From: Methanobacterium sp.
GTDB lineage: Archaea > Methanobacteriota > Methanobacteria > Methanobacteriales > Methanobacteriaceae
Direction: 5' to 3'
Assembly (NCBI GenBank): GCA_018263005.1
Contig: JADFDH010000006.1
Span: 1-64,000 of the forward strand
Length of the DNA stretch: 64,000 nt
The notes beneath the pieces are model-generated. The model had not been told where the DNA came from, searched no databases, and was given only the letters and a program-made list of their open reading frames with translations. Shown here one piece after another: positions 1 to 7,743 of this stretch. Position 1 is the first letter of the stretch; each line of letters opens with the position of its first letter. A program made the translations under genes and the position numbers.

Positions 1-376
1 TATCCATTTTAGGGATAATTATATCTTATGGAACATTTCCATTTAGTGCTAAAAGCCATATATACTATGGAAAATTTCCCATACTCAAGGGATAAGCCAA
101 TCTTATAGGGATAAGCCTATGTTATAGGGATAAGCCAATCTTATAGGGATAAACCAATATTATGAGGATATGTACCATTTTTATTTACCAATTTTCATAT
201 ATTGATATATTTCAATATACTGATATTACTGGTTTATATATTTTATTGAAAATAGAAATTCAAATTTAGAAAGTTATCCATTTCAAATTTAGAAAATCAA
301 TATTTCCCCAAATAATCATTCCATGCTTATATTCAATTTTATTACATAAAAAGCTAATGTTCCCCATGGGTCATTA
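1..376. other. AT-rich intergenic stretch downstream of the DUF5518-type gene
   Basis: No gene is visible. The stretch lies 3' of the minus-strand gene that ends at 377. It contains the 19-bp tandem repeat described separately and a short direct repeat TTCAAATTTAGAAA at about 258 and 282. The rest is AT-rich without an open frame. Confidence 0.6.
88..163. repeat. Four tandem copies of a 19-bp unit
   Basis: Four head-to-tail 19-bp units start at 88, 107, 126 and 145. Units 1 and 3 are identical (they begin AGGGATAAGCC); units 2 and 4 differ at two or three positions. A weaker fifth unit begins at 164. There are no spacers, so this is a minisatellite rather than a CRISPR array. Confidence 0.9.
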
Positions 377-1366
377 TTAATTATTTAGTACATCATCATC
401 CTGCATGGTCTTATGTAACTCGGATATGGCCTGGTTAACCTTAGCCGTGGATCTTTCCACCAGGTCATTGGTCTGGTGTATTTTATCCGGGTCCGGGTTG
501 ACCAGTCCGTCCATCATATCAAAGGTTTTACTGATATCCTTAGCCGCTGCTATCTTTAACTTATGATATTCCTTATACTTATTTGGAGGATTTATTTCCT
601 GTATTTCGCTTAATACCTCATCTACTATATTTTTATCATCTTTCAGGTGATTCATAGCGTCTTCTTCACTGATGGAATGTGCTAATAAGCCTTTAAAAAC
701 CTTCTCCCCATCATTGATTGCTGACATCTGTTTATAACCCAGCTTAACCATTTCATACTTATACTTTATATCTTCAGGGTCTTTATGATTTATGATATTA
801 GTTTCTGTTGTTTCCACATGTTTTTGGGTCTCATCTCTTATTAGTAACCTGCGGGTGATGTTACCCAGCAAACCCCCCGCAGAGGTTAATAGAACCATCA
901 ACAGAGCAGATAATACTATAACACCCCCATCAAATGATAAGAAGATTTTATCTAGATTAGTTATATATAGGAAAAACGCTGCCAGGAAATATACTATTAA
1001 AGAAAACAGTCCTACCCGGGCCCCGTTAAGCAAACCATCTTTCAGATTTCCTTCGCTGAAGATGGAACTTATAAAACCACCCAGTACCAGGGGAACTCCG
1101 CTGAAAGCAAAAAACAAGTAGTAATTATAAAAGTAATTAGGTATTAATACAATTAAAACTCCCAGAGTTAATCTGGCTATTCTAGGATCCATTATGGTTA
1201 ATTTCTTTTTATAGGAGTGGTCTTTTTTTTCTAAAACAAGAGATAATGAATAATTAAGATATCCTCCACAGTTACATCTCCTTAAAAAGTCCTCTGGAGA
1301 TTCTCCTGGTTTCAATTTATAGTAACCTTCACATTTATCACAGATTAAATATCCCACTCTAACCAC
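377..1366 (-). CDS. Zinc-ribbon membrane protein, DUF5518-like
   Basis: A 329-residue protein of unknown function. Residues 9-35 hold a zinc-ribbon-like cysteine set (CDKC, then CNCG). Four hydrophobic segments at about residues 65-170, with glycine-rich turns and a central GNLKDGLLNGARVG stretch, resemble the archaeal DUF5518 membrane domain. The C-terminal 150 residues are soluble, charged and probably helical. It lies 11 bp downstream of the HEAT-repeat gene on the same strand, so the two are probably one transcript. DUF5518 assignment is from pattern only; a role as a membrane partner of the HEAT protein is inference. Confidence 0.7.
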   Translation of the reverse strand: MVRVGYLICDKCEGYYKLKPGESPEDFLRRCNCGGYLNYSLSLVLEKKDHSYKKKLTIMDPRIARLTLGVLIVLIPNYFYNYYLFFAFSGVPLVLGGFISSIFSEGNLKDGLLNGARVGLFSLIVYFLAAFFLYITNLDKIFLSFDGGVIVLSALLMVLLTSAGGLLGNITRRLLIRDETQKHVETTETNIINHKDPEDIKYKYEMVKLGYKQMSAINDGEKVFKGLLAHSISEEDAMNHLKDDKNIVDEVLSEIQEINPPNKYKEYHKLKIAAAKDISKTFDMMDGLVNPDPDKIHQTNDLVERSTAKVNQAISELHKTMQDDDVLNN

Positions 1367-1377
1367 CAGGGACTAAA

Positions 1378-2826
1378 CTAAGTATTGTTAGCTATAACCA
1401 TTTTAATAGCCTTAGCTGCGCTTCTCTGCACTTTGGGGTCTTCATCTTTTAAAGTGTCCTGAAGAGGTTTTAACACCACCGGATCGCCAATCTCCCCTAG
1501 CGCATGGGCAGCTTTCTCACGCACCATGGAATTCTCATTATTAAGAGCAACAATCAAGGGATCAATAGCTTTTTTACCGAATTTACTGATGGATACAACG
1601 ATCCTAAGCCGGATCACCTCGTCTTCATCATCCAAGTTCTTAATTAGAAAGGGTATGGCGCGCTCATCACCTATCTCACCCAGTGCACAGGCCACTCTTT
1701 TACGAATGTGCGGATTACCATTATTTAAAGCATCCAATAAGGGCATAACCGCCGGTTCCCCTATCTTCCTAAGAGAATCTCTGGCCCTCCACTTCACACT
1801 GGAATATTCATCATCTAACACATCAATAAGGGGTTTTACAGCGTTCTCGGTTTTAATCTCACCAAGGACCTCAGCAGCCCTCTCCCTTACTTCTAAATTA
1901 TCATCATTTAAGAATTCTATCAATATCTTAGAGGCTTCCTCCGGACCTATCCTATCGATGATATCATAGAGGGATTGTTTTTTATTATCCCACTTATAAT
2001 CTACCTGAGTTTCATCCACCACAATGGGCTGTGTTTTAATACGCAGGTCCAGAATCGACCGGGCACGTTCTCTTACGTCCTCATCATCATCATTAATCAC
2101 TCTACGCAGATAGTTGAGGGTGATTTCATCCCCTGATCTACCGATCATCTCCACAGCCTTTTCTCGAACATGGACATCATCATCATCCAATGCATTTATA
2201 AAAACTTCAGAAGTAGAATCCTGAATTTTAGCCACGGCATTCAGGGCGTTTTTTCGAACATTCCATTTATCACTGTTAATATTATTTAAAAGAGGATCCA
2301 GTGCCTTTTCATCACCAATTTCCCCCAATGCCCTCATAGCACCCACTTTAACCTCTACACTTTCATTGTCTAAAACAGAGATTAAAGGCTCAATACACTC
2401 CGGATGGGAGATCTTCTCCAGGGCTTCCACAGATCTGATTTTTATGTTATCATTATCCTCATCTAAAGCCATCATCACAAATTCCAGGGCGATTCTTCCG
2501 CCTATTTCTCCCAGGGAAAATAAGATGTTCTCTTTTAGTTCATCATCCACCTCATCATAGATGCTGATCAGGGGAACAACCGCTTTTCTTTCTCCAATCT
2601 GTCCTAAAGCATAGATAACCATTTTCTGAACAGATTCATCATCATCATGTAAAGAATTAATTAATACATCCACCTTGGAAGCATTACCCAATTTACCTAA
2701 TGCTTCAGCAGCCTTATACCTGATAAAACTACTATTTTCGTAAGTAAGGGCTTTTTCCAGGCCTTTATAATCTTTTTTTATGATGAACTTATTAACATCT
2801 CTTTCATTGATACTGAAAATACCCAT
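1378..2826 (-). CDS. HEAT-repeat (PBS lyase-type) protein
   Basis: A 482-residue protein made almost entirely of HEAT repeats of about 31 residues, each with the pattern D-x-(A/V)-V-x-P-L-I-x-x-L-x-D-(D/E)-x-x-x-V-(R/K), followed by A-x-x-x-L-G-x-I/L-G. About 13-14 copies cover residues 30-475, interrupted by a linker near residues 265-285. There is no signal peptide or catalytic motif, so it is probably a cytoplasmic scaffold. HEAT proteins of this kind are common in Methanobacterium and the partner is unknown. The start is ATG at 2826 after a GGAG-like sequence. It is the first gene of a two-gene unit. Confidence 0.85.
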   Translation of the reverse strand: MGIFSINERDVNKFIIKKDYKGLEKALTYENSSFIRYKAAEALGKLGNASKVDVLINSLHDDDESVQKMVIYALGQIGERKAVVPLISIYDEVDDELKENILFSLGEIGGRIALEFVMMALDEDNDNIKIRSVEALEKISHPECIEPLISVLDNESVEVKVGAMRALGEIGDEKALDPLLNNINSDKWNVRKNALNAVAKIQDSTSEVFINALDDDDVHVREKAVEMIGRSGDEITLNYLRRVINDDDEDVRERARSILDLRIKTQPIVVDETQVDYKWDNKKQSLYDIIDRIGPEEASKILIEFLNDDNLEVRERAAEVLGEIKTENAVKPLIDVLDDEYSSVKWRARDSLRKIGEPAVMPLLDALNNGNPHIRKRVACALGEIGDERAIPFLIKNLDDEDEVIRLRIVVSISKFGKKAIDPLIVALNNENSMVREKAAHALGEIGDPVVLKPLQDTLKDEDPKVQRSAAKAIKMVIANNT

Positions 2827-2911
2827 GAAAGCCCCCCCGGAGACTTAAGATATAATTTAATAATATATCTGATCTACTAGAATATATAGTTTCACAGTAA
2901 TCAAACTATAA

Positions 2912-2961
2912 CTTTATAAGTAATGTGATGTTTTTCACATAAAAATAGTAACCATTGTTAC
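2912..2961 (-). promoter_or_regulatory. Promoter region of the HEAT-repeat operon with two inverted repeats
   Basis: Read on the minus strand, a TATA-like CTTATAAAG lies at 2912-2920, about 90 bp upstream of the HEAT start codon. Directly upstream of it are two small inverted repeats: ATGTGA-N6-TCACAT at 2923-2940 and GTAAC-N4-GTTAC at 2948-2961. Their position next to the TATA box suggests a regulator site. This is inference from position and symmetry only. Confidence 0.4.
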
Positions 2962-3712
2962 AGGGAATATTATGATATAAGATTTAAAAACCAATAATCT
3001 CAGCTAAAAAACATGGAATGAATGATTAATACTGATTTACACCTAATTTAAAATCTTAAATTGAATTCACAAAAAATTCAGTCAAATAATTATAGGACTA
3101 ATTCAAAAAAAAAGGTGATAAAGGATAAGTTTATCTCTAAAAAAAAAAATTTAATTTATCTGGATTGATAATTACCATTTTCAATATTTAAAAAAATAAA
3201 ATTATTACTTCGTTTAACCATTCTTACTTTAACCAAGTGGTCGTAATATGAAAATTTTTATGTCGGAGTTCTATTTCGTTATAGTCCCATATAACGAAGT
3301 TAATTATAATCTATTTTTTACCAGCTTATATTTTACTATTTGTAGAAACTAACCTAAATGAATCATTTGATAAAAACCTAATGGGTCTTAATTAAAGCAT
3401 TTATACAATTTTCACCTTAATTTAAATTTTTAGACTACTAAAATTTAAAATTTCAACAATGAAAATATATTTTCTTCCCAATTCTATTCACTAATTTGAT
3501 ATAAAAGTTTTTCAGATTTTTAGTTTTTTAATTCTTCTAATATGCTCTCACAAAATCTACACTAAATATCAATATTAGATATTTTCTCCAGGAGCTATAA
3601 AAATGAAAAAAAAGTAGAAACCTAGAGGAAATAAATTATATCAAATTAAAAAAGCTCATAAATAGATAATTTCTTCTAAACCTGAATAAAAATTTAAACC
3701 AATGGTATAAAG
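2962..3712. other. Gene-poor AT-rich stretch
   Basis: No coding region longer than a few dozen codons and no tRNA-like sequence is visible. The only clear structure is the 28-bp dif-like inverted repeat at 3273-3300. Long A and T runs are frequent (for example near 3140). Confidence 0.6.
3273..3300. other. dif-like inverted repeat (11-6-11 architecture)
   Basis: Two 11-bp arms, ATTTCGTTATA (3273-3283) and TATAACGAAGT (3290-3300), are inverted copies that match at 10 of 11 positions and are separated by a 6-bp spacer, GTCCCA. This 11-6-11 layout is that of Xer recombinase dif sites. The site sits in the middle of a gene-poor stretch. A transcriptional operator or hairpin is the main alternative. 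Confidence 0.35.
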
Positions 3713-4014
3713 ATGTTAAAGCTATCAGATGAAATTGGCTTGATTAAATTCCATAATGAATTTCAAGAATGCCCTAAATGCAAAGACGATATGATTTGTT
3801 ATGAAATAAATTTACTTAAAACAAGATGAAGTTTGAGTTTATTTGTTCTAATTGCGATTACACATATTTAGAAAAACAAAAAGATTTCTTTGCCTCATTA
3901 ATACTAAACGCCAAAAAAAACCACCCGGGACCTAAAAAGATAAATAAAAAAAATAATTCATCACCATTAACAAACAAGCTTCTTCTGTATCTCATTACTT
4001 ATTATTTCGTTTAA
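3713..4014 (+). pseudogene. Split zinc-ribbon protein (probable frameshift)
   Basis: Two short reading frames overlap by ATGA. The first (3713-3829, 38 codons) contains CPKC and ends ...EINLLKTR. The second (3826-4014, 62 codons) opens with KFEFICSNCDYTY. Together they would form one ordinary zinc ribbon (CPxC...CxNC) on a single protein, so a one-base shift near 3826 probably split one gene. The tail of the second frame is low-complexity and ends in a hydrophobic stretch. A pair of translationally coupled mini-proteins is possible but less likely. Confidence 0.5.
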
Positions 4015-4390
4015 GTCATTCAGAAAACAATATGAATACTTTACAATGATGAAATTACGCCTATTAAATATATAATACATAAACAATACAAATTAAGTTT
4101 ATTGTTCTTTAACAGCAATGTTGACTAAACAAAACAACTTTAAGTTAAATAACATTTTCTATTTAAACAACTTTATTAAAAGTTCAAGCGTTCTAAACTT
4201 GAATTTTTATCCATCCACTATTCATCTTATCTTTTATGGAAAAGTTATTAGATAAAATATAGTTATTGTGATTTATTTCACAAATCTCAGTTTATTGGTA
4301 ATAAGTTTTTCTTTTTTTATTTTTTAGTAACATGTTTAATAATGTAAGAGATACTCACTTTTATAATATATTTTAATAATTTTAGGGGGA
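4015..4390. other. Intergenic AT-rich stretch with likely promoter
   Basis: No gene is visible. The distal part (about 4355-4380) has a TATA-like TATAATATATTTTAATAA upstream of the secreted protein gene at 4391. Nothing else stands out. Confidence 0.4.
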
Positions 4391-5422
4391 ATGATTATAG
4401 TAAATAAGGTTCTTGTTGGAGCGATTGTAGTTATTGTTATTTTAGTGGCGGCTTTTAGTTTTTTTGCTTTCGCCAAAGTTGATACAACCTTAAATGTGAA
4501 TTCTGCTTTCTATACTAGTAATATTATTGATAAACAACCAGTAAATGGTAAATATCTCATGATGAATGTTTCTGTGAAAAATAATGGCCAGGGAACATTA
4601 ACCGTTTCCAATGACCAGTTCACTCCCATGGTAAATGGTAAACCTGTTGAGAAATATTCTGTGTTCACTGGTGATGGTACCGACCTGCAAAGACAGGTAA
4701 CAGTAGCTAGTGGAGAAAGTAAAGATTTATGGGTGATTTTTGATATTGGAGACCAAAAACCAGACTCCATAGAATATCACGGACCCCTAGCTTGGGCATC
4801 CACTTATAAAACCAGCACATCAATAAACAGTATAACACCGGGTGTTCCATTTAATGGAATGAATCAAACAGCTAAAACAAATATGGGGATGAATGGAACT
4901 GTTATGGGCATCAGCGTTAATATGAAGATGAATGGTACAGATAATGAGTTCTTTGAAAAAACTGATGATATTAATATTATTAAATTAACCAAAAAAGTAT
5001 CTTCTACTACAAACTCCAACATTAACGGACAAAATAACACTCAGAATGAAAATACTGAAGAAACAGAAATGATAAATCTTAACACTGGATTATTAACCAA
5101 TGGAACATCATACTCCACTTTATTACCTAAAAATCTTACTAAAACCGGCGATACTACCAATATCGATAATTCAACTTATACAATTGTTGGCAGTGAAAAA
5201 ATAGAAATATTAGGTCATAAAATCGATTGCTGGAAAGTCGAATCCACTTATGAAAGGGAAGGATCTAAATTAAAAGCAACGATGTTTTACGATAAAACCA
5301 CTAGAATGATATTAAAAATGGTCGCAGATAAACAAAATATGCCAGTTTCAGGATACAATTTCGAAGTAACCGCAGAAGCAGAACTAACCAGCACCAACAT
5401 GCCACTAATCGGAATAGCCTAA
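4391..5422 (+). CDS. Membrane-anchored secreted protein with DUF4352-like domain
   Basis: A 343-residue protein with an N-terminal hydrophobic segment (residues 5-28) that would act as signal or membrane anchor. Residues about 33-130 resemble the immunoglobulin-like DUF4352/telokin-like fold: NGKYLMMNVSVKNNGQG, then TLTVSNDQFTPMVNGK. The remainder is Asn/Thr-rich and polar and probably exposed on the cell surface; a second beta-rich part lies at about residues 230-340. The start is ATG at 4391 after GGGGGA. No enzyme motif is seen and the function is unknown. Confidence 0.75.
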   Translation: MIIVNKVLVGAIVVIVILVAAFSFFAFAKVDTTLNVNSAFYTSNIIDKQPVNGKYLMMNVSVKNNGQGTLTVSNDQFTPMVNGKPVEKYSVFTGDGTDLQRQVTVASGESKDLWVIFDIGDQKPDSIEYHGPLAWASTYKTSTSINSITPGVPFNGMNQTAKTNMGMNGTVMGISVNMKMNGTDNEFFEKTDDINIIKLTKKVSSTTNSNINGQNNTQNENTEETEMINLNTGLLTNGTSYSTLLPKNLTKTGDTTNIDNSTYTIVGSEKIEILGHKIDCWKVESTYEREGSKLKATMFYDKTTRMILKMVADKQNMPVSGYNFEVTAEAELTSTNMPLIGIA

Positions 5423-5612
5423 ACAAATTAAAAGTAGCAACATTCCCCAATGTTTCCATTTACCTCAACTTTGACAATCCTAAGGTGAATAGCTAAAGAA
5501 GTTGAAATCCATTTGGGGATAGTTATTTTATTTTAAAAAAATACTCACCTTGATAGAAATTAATGGATAAGGGTCGTCTTATGGTAAAAAAGTTATAGGA
5601 ATTATTGGTCTT

Positions 5613-5912
5613 TTGGTTTTGATAGGAGTTGCAGTTTTAATATTTATGGGTTCATTATCTTCAGTTACATGTCCTGCTTGTGGATCTAAAGATGTAATTA
5701 ATTCAGTTAAAGTAAAAGATGTTAATGGACAATTATATCTCATCGTACCTGTATCGAATTCTTTTCCTGAAGGACAAGTCAGAATACCTAGCAACAACAA
5801 AGGAAGCTACTATATATTAGTTGATGGTCGTCTACGGGTGGTTGAGGAAACAGGTGGAGAAAATGGAAAAGCATATGACTGCAAAAATTGTAATACTACC
5901 TTTTTCGCTTAA
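5613..5912 (+). CDS. Small membrane-anchored zinc-ribbon protein, start probably shifted
   Basis: The readable frame encodes one hydrophobic segment (residues 2-14) followed by CPACGSK and, 68 residues later, CKNC, together a zinc-ribbon pair, on a protein of about 99 residues. The only in-frame start is a TTG at 5613, inside the hydrophobic segment. A better start, ATG at 5581 preceded by AAGGGT, lies in another frame: MVKK followed by VIGIIGLL would require skipping one base of the A6 run at 5585-5590. Either the gene uses the poor TTG or it carries a homopolymer frameshift. Function unknown. Confidence 0.55.
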   Translation: MVLIGVAVLIFMGSLSSVTCPACGSKDVINSVKVKDVNGQLYLIVPVSNSFPEGQVRIPSNNKGSYYILVDGRLRVVEETGGENGKAYDCKNCNTTFFA

Positions 5913-5947
5913 AACCAAAAAAAATAAAATAAATTTGGAGAAAGAAT

Positions 5948-6400
5948 ATGAAAAAGTTAATCTCTATTTTAATAATACTTCTAATTCTAGCCGTAGTTGG
6001 AATATCCGGATGCACTGATAATACTACATCAAGTCCTAAAGAATTTCAGGTTGGAAACTCAACATTCAAAGCACCATCTGATTACAATGTTAATGAAACC
6101 TTCAATGGATCTTCTGATGAGGTTTTTGGTAAAATTAAGCTAACATCTGGGAATAAAAGTATAGAAGTTTTCCAATTTCATAATGAAATTAATATGAAGA
6201 ACATAATTTTTTTATTATACCCCACAAACAGATTCAAAGAAACTAACACATCAATAGCTAATGTTTCTGTTCGGGTTTTCAAATTGGGAACTACACAAGC
6301 CTATTTCTTCCAAAAAAATGGAAAATTTTATGATGTAGAAATCTATGCTAATGATTCAAAAAACGAAACAATTACCATGATAATCAGCTCAATAAATTAA
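5948..6400 (+). CDS. Small lipoprotein
   Basis: A 150-residue protein with an N-terminal hydrophobic region and a lipobox, GISGC (Cys about residue 22), followed by a Thr/Ser/Asn linker. The mature part (about residues 35-150) has the alternating beta pattern seen in PsbP-like or DUF-type lipoproteins of Methanobacterium (EVFQFHNE, then YDVEIYAND). It is probably attached to the outer face of the membrane. The start is ATG after GGAGAAAGAAT. No function can be assigned. Confidence 0.75.
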   Translation: MKKLISILIILLILAVVGISGCTDNTTSSPKEFQVGNSTFKAPSDYNVNETFNGSSDEVFGKIKLTSGNKSIEVFQFHNEINMKNIIFLLYPTNRFKETNTSIANVSVRVFKLGTTQAYFFQKNGKFYDVEIYANDSKNETITMIISSIN

Positions 6401-6465
6401 AAAACTAGAATCTAATAAGGTATTGCCAAATAAAAAGTGAGAATTTAGAGGAGTTATTTTTTTTT

Positions 6466-7029
6466 ATGACTAATGATTGTCCTAATTGTGGAAAAGAAAA
6501 TCCTGATATCGATGAATTTTGTAAGGAATGTGGAACGAAGCTATCACCAAAATCTGAGGAAACCAGTATTTTTAAAGTTATTGGTATAGTTTTGTTACTA
6601 GTTCCTTTTTATTTACACATCATACTATTCCTGGGTATTTTCTATCCAGCAATAAAAAACTTTCCTATTGCTTTAATGATTGCTATACTAGTGTCTGGTT
6701 TTATCTGCGTAATCTTCTATTATCCTATTTTTAGTTTATATAATATTATAACTTTCATAATAACACTTAATAATTATACTAAAGGAAAAATTGATGAGAA
6801 AAAAGTAAATGCAAAATTATTAAAATCCGGCCATCCTGTTTATCTTATTAAAAAGCTTATTGATGCTTCCAATGATGAAAAAATAGATAAAGAAAAAAAG
6901 ATCTTTTTAAAAAGTATTATAACGGAAATTGAAAGCCAAGAAAAAAAATTTTATACATCTGAAAGCGTTTACAAGGTTAAATTAATTGATGCCACCAATA
7001 AGCAAGGTAGTTATAAAGATTTGAGTTAG
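6466..7029 (+). CDS. Zinc-ribbon membrane protein, C-terminus probably lost by frameshift
   Basis: A 187-residue protein. Residues 5-25 form a double-CxxC zinc ribbon (CPNCGKENP, then CKECG). Two hydrophobic segments follow at about residues 38-60 and 68-100, then a charged helical region. The frame stops at 7027-7029 in SYKDLS. The next frame continues open from 7017 and encodes a charged linker plus two more transmembrane segments ending at 7208. One extra G after GATTTG would give DLELEEN and restore a full-length protein, so this is probably a truncated gene. Function unknown. Confidence 0.6.
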   Translation: MTNDCPNCGKENPDIDEFCKECGTKLSPKSEETSIFKVIGIVLLLVPFYLHIILFLGIFYPAIKNFPIALMIAILVSGFICVIFYYPIFSLYNIITFIITLNNYTKGKIDEKKVNAKLLKSGHPVYLIKKLIDASNDEKIDKEKKIFLKSIITEIESQEKKFYTSESVYKVKLIDATNKQGSYKDLS

Positions 7030-7208
7030 AAGAAAACTCTAAAAAGTATTCTAAAGGTTTATTTGTTACAGCTGGTTTTTTTGCATTTATCACCATATTT
7101 ACTTACATTTTAGGGCCAGTTATGTATAATTTATTACCCTATGAATTATTAATTTTCTTCATATTTTTATTGCTTGGAATATTTGTGAGAACTAGGGCAA
7201 AACAATAA
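7017..7208 (+). pseudogene. Detached C-terminal transmembrane part of the preceding gene
   Basis: The frame opens after a TAA at 7014-7016 and has no start codon of its own near the beginning. It reads ELEENSKKYSKG, then two hydrophobic helices (GFFAFITIFTYILGPVMYN and LLIFFIFLLLGIFV), and stops at 7206-7208. It fits as the missing end of the zinc-ribbon membrane protein. Confidence 0.5.
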
Positions 7209-7210
7209 TC

Positions 7211-7410
7211 AAACCTACTGAAAACATCCTACCTAACAGTGGCAAACATTAGAGAAACTTCATACTAGCCAACTGAAGAGCACCCAACTGGGCACTAACC
7301 AGCTAGGCAAAAAATACCTTAGCCAAACTAGTCCGACATGTACAGTTAAGTCATGAACATCTACAGAAACATCATACCAGCAAGACTATCCTACTACGTC
7401 AATATCTAAA
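7211..7410 (+). pseudogene. Decayed 3' end of a fourth pseudomurein-binding surface protein gene
   Basis: About 200 bp align by eye with the last 200 bp of the three surface protein genes. Matching blocks include CATCCTACCTAAC (coding AlaSerTyrLeuThr in the intact genes), GAGCACCCAACT, GACATGTACAG, and TCTACAGAAACATCATACC near the end, followed by ATATCTAAAAAA. Several indels and stops interrupt it. It is followed by the same kind of T-rich terminator and leader as the intact copies, so it is the remnant of a tandem unit, reduced to its tail. Confidence 0.85.
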
Positions 7411-7442
7411 AAACCAGGCTAAAAAGAAGGAATTATTAAAAT

Positions 7443-7468
7443 TTTTCCCTTATTTTTTTTATTTTTTA
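7443..7468 (+). terminator. T-rich terminator of the relic unit
   Basis: TTTTTCCC followed by long T tracts (TTATTTTTTTTATTTTTTAA), the same layout as after each intact surface protein gene. Confidence 0.5.
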
Positions 7469-7543
7469 AATTGTAAACAGATTTTTATCACTTAATTGGA
7501 TTTTAAGAAATATCCATCGGTATTCAATTACCCATATAATATC

Positions 7544-7743
7544 ATCAAATTTAAGTAGTTGCTATACTAAAATAATATTTACCTAAAACTTTTTTAGGAC
7601 TTAATGGGGTTGAACAACATTGAACAAAACATTACTCAACGGATACTTTTTTTATGGAAATAGTCTTTCAATTTATAACAATAACTCGCTAGAACAACCC
7701 CTAAAAGAAGAATTATATTAAAAAATTAAAAGGAGGAAAAAAT
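7544..7743 (+). promoter_or_regulatory. Promoter and conserved 5' leader, copy 1
   Basis: Shared with copies 2 and 3: AAATTTAAGTAGTTG at about 7550, TTTTTTAGGACTTAATGGGG (7590-7609), a 7-T tract after GGATAC (about 7641-7653), and AAAGGAGG just before the TTG start of the gene. A short frame from TTG 7620 to 7721 (33 codons) contains the peptide GYFFYGNSLSI, preceded by GGGGT as a possible ribosome binding site. The leader may act as an attenuator or encode a leader peptide. The stretch 7411-7743 otherwise has no gene. Confidence 0.55.

Noticed and set aside
88..163. Regular repeat that could suggest a CRISPR array
   Set aside because: The 19-bp units are directly adjacent with no spacers and there are no cas genes nearby.
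3273..3300. Resemblance of the inverted repeat to loxP
   Set aside because: The arm sequence and the spacer length differ from loxP; only the general recombination-site layout is shared.
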